From the NCBI RefSeq assembly GCF_020711235.1, contig NZ_JAJFAV010000001.1, positions 682,001-746,000 on the forward strand: 64,000 nt of DNA, read 5' to 3'. The notes beneath the pieces are model-generated. The model did no database searches, was not told where the DNA came from, and saw only the letters and a program-made list of their open reading frames with translations. Of this stretch, positions 33,370-44,078 are shown one piece after another. Both the position numbers and the translations under genes were made by a program. The stretch is from Hymenobacter sp. 15J16-1T3B. Lineage in GTDB: Bacteria > Bacteroidota > Bacteroidia > Cytophagales > Hymenobacteraceae. The first letter of the stretch is position 1. The number at the start of each line of letters is the position of its first letter.

Positions 33370-34575
33370 TTAGCAGTTGTCGGGCAGTGGGGCCGGGTGG
33401 TTGACGCTCGGCAGCGCCTCCGCGCGCGTTTCCGATACGCCGTTGACGATGCTGGTCTGATACGTTTCCAGCTCCCGCCCGAAGCGCTGCTGGTACGCGC
33501 GGCCGACCTCGCGGATGAAGGGCTCGACCTGCTCGGGGGCCACCAGGTTGATGGTGCAGCCGCCGAAGCCACCGCCCATCATGCGGGCGCCGTACACGCC
33601 GGGCAGGCCGCGGGCGGCTTCCTCCAGCACGTCCAGCTCCAGGCAGCTTACTTCGTAATCGTCGCGCAGGCCGGCGTGCGAGGCGTGCATGAGCTGGCCA
33701 AAGCCCGCCAAGTCGTGGCGCTGCAGGGCCGCGCAGGCGTCGAGCACGCGCTGGTTTTCCTCCACCACGTAGCGGCAGCGGCGGTAGGTCACCTCGTCGA
33801 ACTCGGCGCGGTGCTGCTCCAGCTGCGCCAAGGTGGCGTCGCGCAGGCTTTTGACTTCGGGGTGGTGCTGCTGCAGCAGGTGCACGCCCCGCTCGCACTC
33901 CTCGCGGCGCTTGTTGTACTCCGAGCTGGCCAAGCTGTGCTTCACGCCGGAGTTGCAGAGCACGATGCGGCAAGCGTCGGTATCGAAGGGGAAGTACTCG
34001 TAGTCGAGGGAGCGGCAGTCGAGGCGCACCACCTGGCTGGGCCGGCCAAACAGGCTGGCAAACTGGTCCATGAGCCCGCACATCACGCCGGCGTACTCGT
34101 GCTCGGCCTTCTGCGCCACGTGGGCCAGGGTCATCTTGTCGAGGCGGGTGCCCAGCAGCTGGTCCAGCGCAAAGGCCAGCCCGCACTCCACCGCCGCCGA
34201 CGAAGACATGCCCGCGCCCACCGGCACGTTGCCGCCAAATACGCAGTCGAAGCCGGCCAGCACGACGCCGCGCTTCTGCAGCTGCGCCGCCACCCCGAGC
34301 AGGTAGTTGGCCCACTGGGTGTCGGTACGGTGCAGCTGGTCCACGGCTATGGTGCAGCAGTCGTTCAAATCGTGCGAAACCAGGCGGATTTCGCTGCCGC
34401 TGTTCAGGCCCACCGCGAAGTAGATTTCCTTATCGATGGCGGCCGGCAGCACGTAGCCGAGGTTGTAGTCGGTGTGCTCCCCGATGAGGTTGACGCGGCC
34501 GGGGGCGCGCACCAGCAGCGGCGCCGTGTACCCGAAATGGCGTTGGAAAGCAGTGGCAACGGTTTGAGCAGGCAT
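33370..34575 (-). CDS. galK: Galactokinase
   Basis: A 401-residue GHMP kinase that phosphorylates alpha-D-galactose at C1, the first committed Leloir step. Seen: galactokinase signature GRVNLIGEHTDYNLGYVLP near residues 26-45, ATP loop PVGAGMSSSAAVE near 118, MDQFASLFG (catalytic Asp region) near 170, and the C-terminal MMGGGFGGCTINL near 335. Length is close to typical (380-400). It is divergent from a GH43 gene and galM, with a 498-base regulatory gap between, so a galactose regulon is likely. Confidence 0.97.
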   Translation of the reverse strand: MPAQTVATAFQRHFGYTAPLLVRAPGRVNLIGEHTDYNLGYVLPAAIDKEIYFAVGLNSGSEIRLVSHDLNDCCTIAVDQLHRTDTQWANYLLGVAAQLQKRGVVLAGFDCVFGGNVPVGAGMSSSAAVECGLAFALDQLLGTRLDKMTLAHVAQKAEHEYAGVMCGLMDQFASLFGRPSQVVRLDCRSLDYEYFPFDTDACRIVLCNSGVKHSLASSEYNKRREECERGVHLLQQHHPEVKSLRDATLAQLEQHRAEFDEVTYRRCRYVVEENQRVLDACAALQRHDLAGFGQLMHASHAGLRDDYEVSCLELDVLEEAARGLPGVYGARMMGGGFGGCTINLVAPEQVEPFIREVGRAYQQRFGRELETYQTSIVNGVSETRAEALPSVNHPAPLPDNC

Positions 34576-35073
34576 AGCAACGAGGAGTAAGGACGGGCGG
34601 CAACTAGCCTGTGAAGTACGCAGATTCGGCGCCCGCGGTCATGGTTCGGCGCCGCTGGCACGGTAGCGGCCAGCGCAACGCCCGGGCGAAAATGCGGCGA
34701 CGACGGCGGACATCCCACCGCGGGCGCAAAAGATTAAGCGGCCGGTTGGGGCTTTTCGGCGGCAAAATACCCGCGTTGAGCAAAAAAATGGCGCAATACT
34801 GAGACGGAGTGCAGCGAGTTTCGCTAACTTCGAAAAATAGAATACGCCGAACTAATGGAAATACGTCCGCGTTCGGCGTTTTTCATTGCCCCAGAAAGCT
34901 TTTTCGGGTCGAAGACAAGTTGTACGGCAGGTACAAACTTTCGTCGGTAAGTCCTAAAAAATTCCTAAGTCTGGCGCGCAATTTGTCCGAACTTTCACCG
35001 TTCGGGGTGCGCGGCGGCCGGAGTTGGCAGGCTTGCCGGGTTGACCCCTTTTCCCACGTAACCTTTCCCTGCT
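34576..35073. promoter_or_regulatory. Divergent galK/GH43 intergenic region with internal terminator
   Basis: 498 bases without a gene. It must hold the promoters of galK (minus) and GH43 (plus). It has an intrinsic plus-strand terminator at 34844-34883 with no gene before it, and a HindIII-type AAAGCTTT hairpin near 34900. I found no TAnnTTTG box and no long palindromic operator. The rest shows nothing I recognise. Confidence 0.5.
34844..34883 (+). terminator. Orphan intrinsic terminator, possible sRNA or leader
   Basis: Stem ACGCCGAAC (34844-34852) with 34871-34879, loop of 18, followed by TTTTT. It points toward GH43 but lies about 190 bases before it. With no plus-strand gene upstream this would end a short RNA or a premature leader transcript. 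Confidence 0.6.
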
Positions 35074-36672
35074 GTGTCTTTCGACTTCGAATCGGGCGCC
35101 CTCGCTCCTTCCCTGAGCCCCGAGTGGCTGACCGAACGTCCGGAATCCTTTTTCGCGGAAGTAGCCGGCGTGGTGACGGCGGCCCCGGCGGCGCCGGCCC
35201 GCATCAGCTACGACCGGCTGGTGCTGCCCGGTGACTTTCCGGACCCGACCATCTGCAAAATCGGCGACACCTACTACGCCTCGGCCACCACGGCCGAGTG
35301 GGGCGCCGTGTTTCCCATCTTCAAGTCCGACGACCTGATCAATTGGCAGCTGGTGAGCCACGTGTTTCCCGGCCGCCTGCCCGAGTGGTGCGACTCGAAC
35401 TTCTGGGCCCCCGAGTTCTTCTATGAGGGCGGCAAGGTGTATATGTATTACACCGCCCGCAAGAAGGGCGGAGTGCTCAGCGTGGCCGTGGCCAGCGCCG
35501 ACCACCCCGAAGGCCCCTACACCGACCACGGCCCGCTGGTGGGTGAGGCGGCTGGCTCCATCGACGGCTTCCCCATCCGCGACGAGCACGGCGTGCTGCA
35601 CCTGGTCTGGAAAAACGACGGCAACAGCCGCAACCGCGCCACCCCGATCTGGGCCCAGCGCATCGACGAGAAAAAGCTGAAGCTGGTGGGCAAGCGCCAC
35701 GAGCTGTTCCGCAACGACGCGCCCTGGGAAGGGCCGCTGGTGGAAGGCTCGGCCATGGTGCGCCACAACGGCTACTTCTACATGTTCTACGCCGGCAACG
35801 CCTGCTGCGGCAAGTACTGCACCTACGCCGAGGGCGTGGCCCGCTCGCGTACCTTGCTCGGCCCCTGGGAAAAGTGTCCGCAAAACCCCATCCTGACCGA
35901 CAACAGCACTTGGAAGTGCCCCGGCCACGGCACCGTCGCTGAAAAGGACGGCCGCTGGTTTTTGATGCACCACGCCTACGCCGCCAACAGCCACGAGTTT
36001 GTGGGCCGGCAGGGCCTGCTGAGCGAGTTTACCTGGAACGAGCAGGATTGGCCCGAATTCGTGAACAACAGCCCGCAGGCCGCCCCGCTGGCCGACGTGA
36101 GCGTGCTGAACGTGACCGACCACTTCGAGGGCGACGCCCTGGGCCTGGCCTGGCAGTGGCCCGTGGCCCTGCTGCCGCGCACCACCGTGCTCGACAACCG
36201 GCTGCACCTCGGTGCCAGCGCGCTGCGCCTCGGGGCCATGCTCGGGCAGCGCACCTACGCCGCTACCTACACGGCCAGCGTGGTGGTGGATGCCGCCGCG
36301 CTGACCGACGGCACCTTCGCCGGCCTCGGCGCCGTGGGCGACCCGTACAACGCCCTCGTGCTGGCTTTCGGCGACAACCACCTGCAGCTCTGGCACGTGA
36401 AGTCGGGCAAGAAAAACCTGCTGGCCGACCTGCTGCTGGAGCCCTGCGAGTCGCTGGGCCTGCGCCTGGAGTGCTGGGGCGGCAGCCGCTACCGCTTCGC
36501 CTACAGCCCCGACGGCGGCACCCACTGGGAGCCGCTGCGCACCGAGGGCTTCGCCATCAACGGCACCTACCTGCCGCCCTGGGACCGGGGCGTGCGCGTG
36601 GGCCTGCTGGCCCAGGGCGAGGAAACCGAAACGGTCATCTTCGAGCAGTTTACGCTGCGTAACCAGCGCTAA
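35074..36672 (+). CDS. Glycoside hydrolase family 43 protein with C-terminal beta-sandwich
   Basis: A 532-residue two-domain GH43-like enzyme. Residues 45-330 are the five-bladed propeller: base Asp in LVLPGDFPDPTICKIGDTYYA, pKa modulator Asp in AGSIDGFPIRDE, and acid Glu in LVEGSAMVRHNGYFYMFYAGN. Residues about 340-532 form a DUF1349/concanavalin-like sandwich (DHFEGDALGLAWQWP ... ETETVIFEQFTLRN), common in this family. No signal peptide, so cytoplasmic unless the start is misplaced; it begins GTG at 35074. The galK/galM neighbours suggest galactose or arabinose from beta-galactan or arabinogalactan fragments. Substrate not determinable from sequence. Confidence 0.88.
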   Translation: MSFDFESGALAPSLSPEWLTERPESFFAEVAGVVTAAPAAPARISYDRLVLPGDFPDPTICKIGDTYYASATTAEWGAVFPIFKSDDLINWQLVSHVFPGRLPEWCDSNFWAPEFFYEGGKVYMYYTARKKGGVLSVAVASADHPEGPYTDHGPLVGEAAGSIDGFPIRDEHGVLHLVWKNDGNSRNRATPIWAQRIDEKKLKLVGKRHELFRNDAPWEGPLVEGSAMVRHNGYFYMFYAGNACCGKYCTYAEGVARSRTLLGPWEKCPQNPILTDNSTWKCPGHGTVAEKDGRWFLMHHAYAANSHEFVGRQGLLSEFTWNEQDWPEFVNNSPQAAPLADVSVLNVTDHFEGDALGLAWQWPVALLPRTTVLDNRLHLGASALRLGAMLGQRTYAATYTASVVVDAAALTDGTFAGLGAVGDPYNALVLAFGDNHLQLWHVKSGKKNLLADLLLEPCESLGLRLECWGGSRYRFAYSPDGGTHWEPLRTEGFAINGTYLPPWDRGVRVGLLAQGEETETVIFEQFTLRNQR

Positions 36673-36695
36673 CGCCCGCGCGACACGCGCCCTGC

Positions 36696-36733
36696 CCACC
36701 GCCCCGGTCGTCGGCTGACGACCGGGGCGGTGG
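36696..36733 (+). terminator. Terminator between GH43 and galM
   Basis: Perfect 17-bp stem (36696-36712 with 36717-36733), GGCT loop, 23 bases after the GH43 stop. It suggests galM has its own promoter or is partly uncoupled from GH43. Confidence 0.75.
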
Positions 36734-36798
36734 CGTCTGGGGGCAGCCCGTTTGCTGTTTCGTGCGTAGACTTCGGCCGGAAACCAGCCCGACCCGCT

Positions 36799-37860
36799 AT
36801 GCAAGAGCCGCTCATCTCCACCGCCGACTTCGGCCCGCTGCCCGACGGGCAAACCGCCCAGCTGTTTACCCTGCGCAACGGCCGCGGCCTCGAAGCGCGC
36901 ATCACCAACTACGGCGGCACGCTCACCCACTTGCTCGCGCCCGACAAGGACGGGCAGCCCGGCGACGTGGTGCTCGGCTTCGATGCCGTCGGCGGCTACC
37001 TGAGCGAGACTTACCGGCAGGCCGGGCCCTACTTCGGCGCGCTGATTGGCCGCTACGGCAACCGCATCAAGCAGGGCCGCTTCCGCCTCGACGGGCACGA
37101 CTACACGCTGGCCACCAACAACGGGCCCAACCACCTGCACGGCGGCCTGCGGGGCTTCGACAAGGTGCTGTGGCAAGCCGAGGTGCTGGTGGAGCCCACG
37201 CCCGCCCTGCGCCTGACCTACATCAGCCCCGACGGCGAGGAAGGCTACCCCGGCACGCTGACCGTATCGGTGGTGTACGCCCTCACGCCCGACAACGCGC
37301 TGCGCATCAGCTACGCGGCCACCACCGACCGGGCCACGGTGCTGAACCTGACCAACCACGCCTACTTCAACCTCAGCGCCGGCGCTCAGCCCGACGTGCT
37401 CGGCCACGAGCTGCAGCTGCACGCAGAGCGCTACACCGTGGTCGACGACACGCTGATTCCGACCGGGGAGCTGCGCCTGGTGCAGGGCACGCCCTTCGAC
37501 TTCACCCGGTCCCACGCCATCGGGGCGCGCATCGGGCAGGTGCCCGGCGGGTACGACCACAACTGGGTGCTGGCCGGTGGCGAACATTTTCGGCTGGTGG
37601 CCACGGCGCACGAGCCCGGCTCGGGCCGCACCCTGGAAGTACGCACCGACCAGCCCGGCGTGCAGTTTTATTCCGGCAACTTTCTCGACGGCTCGCTGAC
37701 GGGCAAAAACGGCCGGCCCTACGGCCGGCACGCGGGCTTTTGCCTCGAAACCCAGCACTTTCCCGACTCGCCCAACCAGCCCGCGTTTCCCTCAACGGTG
37801 CTGCGTCCGGGCGAGCTGTTCAGCTCCGCCACGGAATACCGGTTCGGGGTTCAACGCTAG
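36799..37860 (+). CDS. galM: Aldose 1-epimerase (galactose mutarotase)
   Basis: A 353-residue mutarotase that interconverts alpha and beta anomers of galactose, feeding galK. Seen: NYGGTLTHLLAPDKDGQPGDVVLGFD near residues 35-60, YFGALIGRYGNRIKQGRF, catalytic acid His in NGPNHLHGGLRGFDKVLW, second His in LTNHAYFNLS, and catalytic base Glu in GFCLETQHFPDSPNQP near the C-terminus. ATG 36799 is chosen over an upstream start because homology begins there. No signal peptide. Confidence 0.95.
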   Translation: MQEPLISTADFGPLPDGQTAQLFTLRNGRGLEARITNYGGTLTHLLAPDKDGQPGDVVLGFDAVGGYLSETYRQAGPYFGALIGRYGNRIKQGRFRLDGHDYTLATNNGPNHLHGGLRGFDKVLWQAEVLVEPTPALRLTYISPDGEEGYPGTLTVSVVYALTPDNALRISYAATTDRATVLNLTNHAYFNLSAGAQPDVLGHELQLHAERYTVVDDTLIPTGELRLVQGTPFDFTRSHAIGARIGQVPGGYDHNWVLAGGEHFRLVATAHEPGSGRTLEVRTDQPGVQFYSGNFLDGSLTGKNGRPYGRHAGFCLETQHFPDSPNQPAFPSTVLRPGELFSSATEYRFGVQR

Positions 37861-37958
37861 CGGCCCCGGAGGATGCTTGGCCGCGGTGGGTGGTGGGCGC
37901 GGCGAAACCGGCCAAAGTAGGCGCAACCCCGTAGTATAGGTGCAGAACCATCCCCTGA

Positions 37959-40154
<2,196 letters not shown>

Positions 40155-40194
40155 CTGCCGCTGCACTGGAAGCCAGAAAAAGTACGCCCGCTAA

Positions 40195-40385
40195 CCCCGT
40201 AGTCATTGCGAGCGAAGCGCGGCAATCCTTCCTCCAGTAGCACCGCCGCTACATTGCTTACTGACCGAAAACGGCCCCGCCCGAAACCCAGTGACTCTAG
40301 TTTCGGGCGGGCCCGTTTTTGGAGGGTGCTTGTTGGGTCGTTGTGCCGCGAGAGGAAGGATTGCCGCGCTTCGCTCGCAATGACT
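40195..40385. repeat. REPIN-like inverted repeat, copy A
   Basis: Perfect 34-bp inverted repeat (40201-40234 with 40352-40385), core CATTGCGAGCGAAGCGCGGC. The interior has another hairpin (40268-40287 with 40300-40319, one mismatch, ending GTTTTT) that can act as the terminator of the trehalose gene. The left 54 bases match copy B at 55395-55448 with one difference. Total about 190 bases. Confidence 0.9.
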
Positions 40386-40434
40386 ACCGGTGCGGCCGTT
40401 GGTTGTCATGGCCACCACCTGGAGTGAGCCGCTA

Positions 40435-42222
40435 CTACAAAAACACCGGCCGGTCCAGGCGCTTGCTGATGCGGTAGGCGGCATTCACCAAACCCACGTG
40501 GCTGTAGGCCTGCGGGAAGTTGCCCCACTGCGAGCCGGTGCGCGCGTCCACGTCCTCGGAGAGCAGGCCGAGGTGGTTGGTGTACTGCATGATGCGCTGC
40601 AGGGCGGCCACGGCGTCGTCGGTGCGGCCCACGCAGGCCAGCGCCTCGATGTACCAGAAGGTGCAGATGAGGAAAGTGGTTTCGGGCGTGCCGAAGTCGT
40701 CGGCGTGGCGGTAGCGGTAAAACAGGCCCTCGGGCGTCATCAGCTCGGCTTCCAGGGCCGCGAGGTGGGTGCGGGCCCGCTCGGAGTTGGGGTCGAGGTA
40801 GCCCATCAGGATGAGCTGCAGGCCGCTAGCGTCGAGGTGGGGCGAGCCGATGGCGTTGGTGTAGCAGCCGCGCTGCGGGTCGTAGCAGGCCTCGATTTTT
40901 TCGCGGGCCTCGCGGGTGAGGCGGCCGGCCAGCTCACCCATGTCGGCGTTGCCCAGGCGGGTGGCCACCTTACAGGCGGCGCTGGCCCCGGCCCAGTGAA
41001 ACAGGTAGGTGTAGCAGTGGTACTGGGCCAGGTTGCGGAACTCCCACAGGCCCGCGTCGGGCTGCTCCATGGTGCGGTCGATGAAGTTCAGCGCCTCGTA
41101 CATCAGCTGCTCGGAGTGGGCCCGTTCCAGCGCCGTGAAGCGCTTGTCCACGTAGAGCGGCAGCAGAGCCACCAGCACCTGCCCGTACACGTCGTTCTGG
41201 ATGTGGGTGTAGGCGTCGTTACCGATGCGCACGGGCTGGTTGCCGAGGTAGCCGCGTAGGTGCGTGAGCTCCTGTTCCACCAGCTCCGAGGCCCCGCTGA
41301 TGGAGTACAGCGGCTGGTATTTGTCGCGCACCTTGGTGGAAATGTTGGTGATGAAGTGGAAGTACTGCTCCATCTCCTCGAAGTGGCCGATGTTGTTGAA
41401 GGCCGTGAGGATGTAATAGGTGTCGCGCATCCAGCAGAAGCGGTAGTCCCAGTTGCGCGTGCTGCCGGGCGCCTCGGGCAGGGAGGTGGTGCTGGCCGCA
41501 ATGATGGCGCCGGTGTCCTCGTACTGGTGCACTTTCAGGGCCAGCGCCGAGCGGATAACCTCCGTCTGGAACAGGTTGCCGATGCTGGTGCTCTTCACCC
41601 ACTGCCGCCAGTACTGCACGGTATTGCGCAAAAACTGCTCGCAGGTGCTTTCCAGCGCGGCTTCCAGCGGGGCGCCGTAGGTCAGCACCAGGTACTTGGT
41701 TTCCGACAAGGCGAAGTCCTCGCCGTCGAGGATGTAGCTCAGCGGCACGTTGGTGGTCAGCCGGATTTCTTCGGGCAGGCCCAGAAAAGCAATGTGGTTG
41801 GAGGAGCGCCGCGGCGTGAGCGGCTGGCGGCCGTAGTCGCCGGTGGGGCGGCACACGGCGCGCACCCGGGGCGTGCCCGCCAGCGGCTCCAGTTTTCGGA
41901 TGAGCATCAGGGGCTTGTAGTACCGGTCGTACTGCCGGAAGCGCGGGGCGAAGTCCGTCACGCGGTAGCGGCCCTGCGCGGTTTCCACCTCGGTGCAGAG
42001 CACGTTGGTGTTGTCGAGGTAGTACTGCCGGGTGCGAAACTCGCCCGCGGGCGGCAAGAGGCTGAACTCGCCGCCCTGCTCGTCGTCCAGCAGCCCGCCG
42101 AACACGAAGCCGCTGTCGAAGCGGGGCCAGCACAGCCACTGTACGCGGGTGTCTTGCCGAATTAGGCCTAAGTAGGCGCAGTTGCCGATAACGCCGAGGT
42201 CGTAGGTGTGGCGGGTGCTCAT
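40435..42222 (-). CDS. GH15 glucoamylase/trehalase-like enzyme
   Basis: A 595-residue glycoside hydrolase family 15 protein. It begins GVIGNCAYLGLIRQDTRVQWLCWPRFDSGFVFGGLLDD, typical of the cytosolic bacterial GH15/trehalase subfamily. The (alpha/alpha)6 barrel shows SLPEAPGSTRNWDYRFCWMRDTYYIL near residue 260, acid Glu in DAGLWEFRN near 390, and the base Glu in LSEDVDARTGSQWGNFPQAYSHVGLVNAAYRI near the end. No signal peptide. Convergent with the trehalose-6-P synthase fusion, so a trehalose or glycogen salvage role is plausible. Confidence 0.9.
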   Translation of the reverse strand: MSTRHTYDLGVIGNCAYLGLIRQDTRVQWLCWPRFDSGFVFGGLLDDEQGGEFSLLPPAGEFRTRQYYLDNTNVLCTEVETAQGRYRVTDFAPRFRQYDRYYKPLMLIRKLEPLAGTPRVRAVCRPTGDYGRQPLTPRRSSNHIAFLGLPEEIRLTTNVPLSYILDGEDFALSETKYLVLTYGAPLEAALESTCEQFLRNTVQYWRQWVKSTSIGNLFQTEVIRSALALKVHQYEDTGAIIAASTTSLPEAPGSTRNWDYRFCWMRDTYYILTAFNNIGHFEEMEQYFHFITNISTKVRDKYQPLYSISGASELVEQELTHLRGYLGNQPVRIGNDAYTHIQNDVYGQVLVALLPLYVDKRFTALERAHSEQLMYEALNFIDRTMEQPDAGLWEFRNLAQYHCYTYLFHWAGASAACKVATRLGNADMGELAGRLTREAREKIEACYDPQRGCYTNAIGSPHLDASGLQLILMGYLDPNSERARTHLAALEAELMTPEGLFYRYRHADDFGTPETTFLICTFWYIEALACVGRTDDAVAALQRIMQYTNHLGLLSEDVDARTGSQWGNFPQAYSHVGLVNAAYRISKRLDRPVFL

Positions 42223-42321
42223 AGGGGCCGGGGGCGCCCGCGTATGGTTGGGCGCCGTGCCGATGATGTACCCCGAACCCGCGCCTGGGGTTACCTCGGG
42301 CGCGGGTTAGGAGCCCGCCGG

Positions 42322-42561
42322 CTAGCCCAGTAGGGCGTCGGCCACGGCCAGGGCGCTGACGCCGCCCACGACCAGACCCGAGGCCAGCCAGAACAGGCGG
42401 GTGGCCCACTGGGCCTGCCGGTGCAGGGCCGCGTAGCGCTGCGAACAGGCCGGCTCGTCGCTGGGCCGGGGCTCCAGGCTATGCTTGAGTTCGAGCAGCA
42501 ATCGGCCCGCTAAAGAGTTTGCAATAAGGGGTTTGACGGAAAGCTGAAACGGTGCGTGCAT
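42322..42561 (-). CDS. Small one-helix membrane protein
   Basis: A 79-residue protein from ATG 42561. An N-terminal amphipathic part (VKPLIANSLAGRLLLELKHSLE) leads to ALHRQAQWATRLFWLASGLVVGGVSALAVADALLG, a single hydrophobic helix near the C-terminus. The helix resembles that of the 41-residue protein at 43926 (both have QxxxxxRLxWxxxxxxxGxxxxAVA). It is divergent from the first AraC gene, as the cupin is from the second, and may be its target. Function unknown. Confidence 0.65.
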   Translation of the reverse strand: MHAPFQLSVKPLIANSLAGRLLLELKHSLEPRPSDEPACSQRYAALHRQAQWATRLFWLASGLVVGGVSALAVADALLG

Positions 42562-42725
42562 GGGAGTAGGGCGTTTGAGCAAAGATGCCGCCTGCGCGGC
42601 GCCGGCGCCTTGATGGGGCTCAAGGTTTTCCGGGTTTTGCCCGGTTGGCGGCGCCCCGACTGAGCGCGCTACCAAACCGACGTTGCAAAGGTGAAGGTCA
42701 GGTCGTTACTGTTACCTTCGCCAAA

Positions 42726-42752
42726 CGGAGTTTTGCTTTTCTCTGCCGGAGT
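42726..42752 (+). promoter_or_regulatory. CGGAGT direct repeat upstream of AraC 1
   Basis: CGGAGT at 42726-42731 and 42747-42752, about two helical turns apart, with a TTTTGCTTTTC block between. The same layout precedes the second AraC gene at 44692-44719 (spacing 22). Tandem direct repeats are the usual form of AraC-family sites. Confidence 0.55.
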
Positions 42753-42829
42753 TTTTGGCGGGGGCAACCTTCCGGAGCCGCTGCTGCCCTTGGTCTTGTT
42801 CGCTTACGCGTGCCTTGCCTACCGCCGTT

Positions 42830-43861
42830 ATGGATACCTTCTTCGACATTTCCACCGCCGAAATAGCCGACCACTGCCGCACCGAAATGCAGCAGGAAAC
42901 CGGGTTGCTGCAGGCCCGCACGCACTGGCAGGGCCCCCGCGGCGGGCAGCTTACCTTCACCGATTACTTTCTCGACGGCTTCCAGCTCGGCCACATGAGC
43001 GGGCGCCTCACCGAGCCGCTGCGGGCCGAGCTGAACGTGCACCAGCCCTGGGTGGGCATGCTCTACCAGCTGGAGGGCGACCTGCACTCCAAGTCCTGCG
43101 CCCGGCGGCCGCTGCGTCTGGGGGCAAACCGCCAGAACGTCGTCGGCGACGAAACCACACGCAACCACTACACCTTCCAGCCGCAGCAGGAGGCGTACCA
43201 GCTGTTTTCGGTGCACCTCACCCACGAGTGTTTCCACAAGCTCATCGGCAGCAACGCCGAGTGGCTGGGCGTGCACGAGCGGTGGCTCAGCCGCCCCGAC
43301 CCCTTCGTGATGCTGCCCGACGGCCTGCTGGCCACGCCCGCGGCCCAGATTGCCATTCAGCAGATTCTGAACTGCCCGTATTCCGGGCCGCTGAAAAAGA
43401 TGTTTCTGGAGGCCCGCTTCCTCGACCTGTTCATTGCTCAGCAAGAGGAATTTACCCGCGCCGTCACCCGCCTGTCCTCGCCCGAGCGCGACCTGTTTTA
43501 CGGCATCCGCCACTACCTCGACGAGCACTACGCCAACCCGCCCAGCCTGCTGGAGCTGGCCCGGCTGTTCGGCACCAACGACTTTAAGCTGAAAAAGGGC
43601 TTCCGCCAGCTGTTCGGCACCACCGTCTTCGGCTACGTGGCCGAGCGCCGCCTCACCGTGGCCCAGCAGCTGCTCAGCCTCACCGACCAGCCCGTGCAGG
43701 AAATTGCCGAGTCGGTGGGCTTCGCCAACCCGGCCCATTTCGCCACGGCCTTCCGCAAAAAGTTCGGCGTGGCGCCCTCGCAGGTGCGCCGCGACCCGGC
43801 CCTGATCAAGGCCGCCGCCGAAAACGTGGAGCTGAAAGCCGCCAGCATGCTGGTGGCCTAA
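42830..43861 (+). CDS. AraC-family transcriptional regulator 1
   Basis: A 343-residue regulator of the PchR type. The N-terminal ligand-binding half is beta-rich (GPRGGQLTFTDYFLDGFQLGHMSG ... LHSKSCARRPLRLGANRQNVVGD) and the C-terminal ~100 residues are two helix-turn-helix motifs: SLLELARLFGTNDFKLKKGFRQLFGTTVFGYV and IAESVGFANPAHFATAFRKKFGVAPSQVRRDPAL. ATG 42830 is chosen where similarity to the paralogue begins. It is paired with the divergent small membrane protein. The C-terminal DNA of the two paralogues is nearly identical over 83 bases. Confidence 0.93.
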   Translation: MDTFFDISTAEIADHCRTEMQQETGLLQARTHWQGPRGGQLTFTDYFLDGFQLGHMSGRLTEPLRAELNVHQPWVGMLYQLEGDLHSKSCARRPLRLGANRQNVVGDETTRNHYTFQPQQEAYQLFSVHLTHECFHKLIGSNAEWLGVHERWLSRPDPFVMLPDGLLATPAAQIAIQQILNCPYSGPLKKMFLEARFLDLFIAQQEEFTRAVTRLSSPERDLFYGIRHYLDEHYANPPSLLELARLFGTNDFKLKKGFRQLFGTTVFGYVAERRLTVAQQLLSLTDQPVQEIAESVGFANPAHFATAFRKKFGVAPSQVRRDPALIKAAAENVELKAASMLVA

Positions 43862-43925
43862 GCACCGGATGCCGGCAGCTGGGCCGCCCGCCCCAGCACG
43901 CGCGGGCGGGGCGGGCGGCTCGTTG

Positions 43926-44051
43926 TCAGTAGCTTAGCGCAGCCACGGCCAGCGCGCCGCCGGCTGCGGCCCAGGCCCAGAGCAGGCGGTTGAGCAGGCG
44001 GCATTGGGCTTCAAGCGACACGGAACGGGGCACGGACGAAGGGTGAGGCAT
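43926..44051 (-). CDS. 41-residue membrane peptide in cupin operon
   Basis: A very short open frame from ATG 44051 encoding MPHPSSVPRSVSLEAQCRL and a single hydrophobic helix LLNRLLWAWAAAGGALAVAALSY. It starts 27 bases after the cupin stop on the same strand, so it is probably the second gene of that operon. Support comes from similarity of its helix to the 79-residue protein beside AraC 1. Function unknown; it could also be spurious. Confidence 0.5.
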   Translation of the reverse strand: MPHPSSVPRSVSLEAQCRLLNRLLWAWAAAGGALAVAALSY

Positions 44052-44078
44052 GGCGCAAACAAGGGCAGTGAGTGGGGG

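Noticed and set aside
34954-37758. 934-residue antisense open frame over GH43 and galM
   Set aside because: Spans two recognised plus-strand genes and the spacer between; no domain or leader; composition typical of a shadow.
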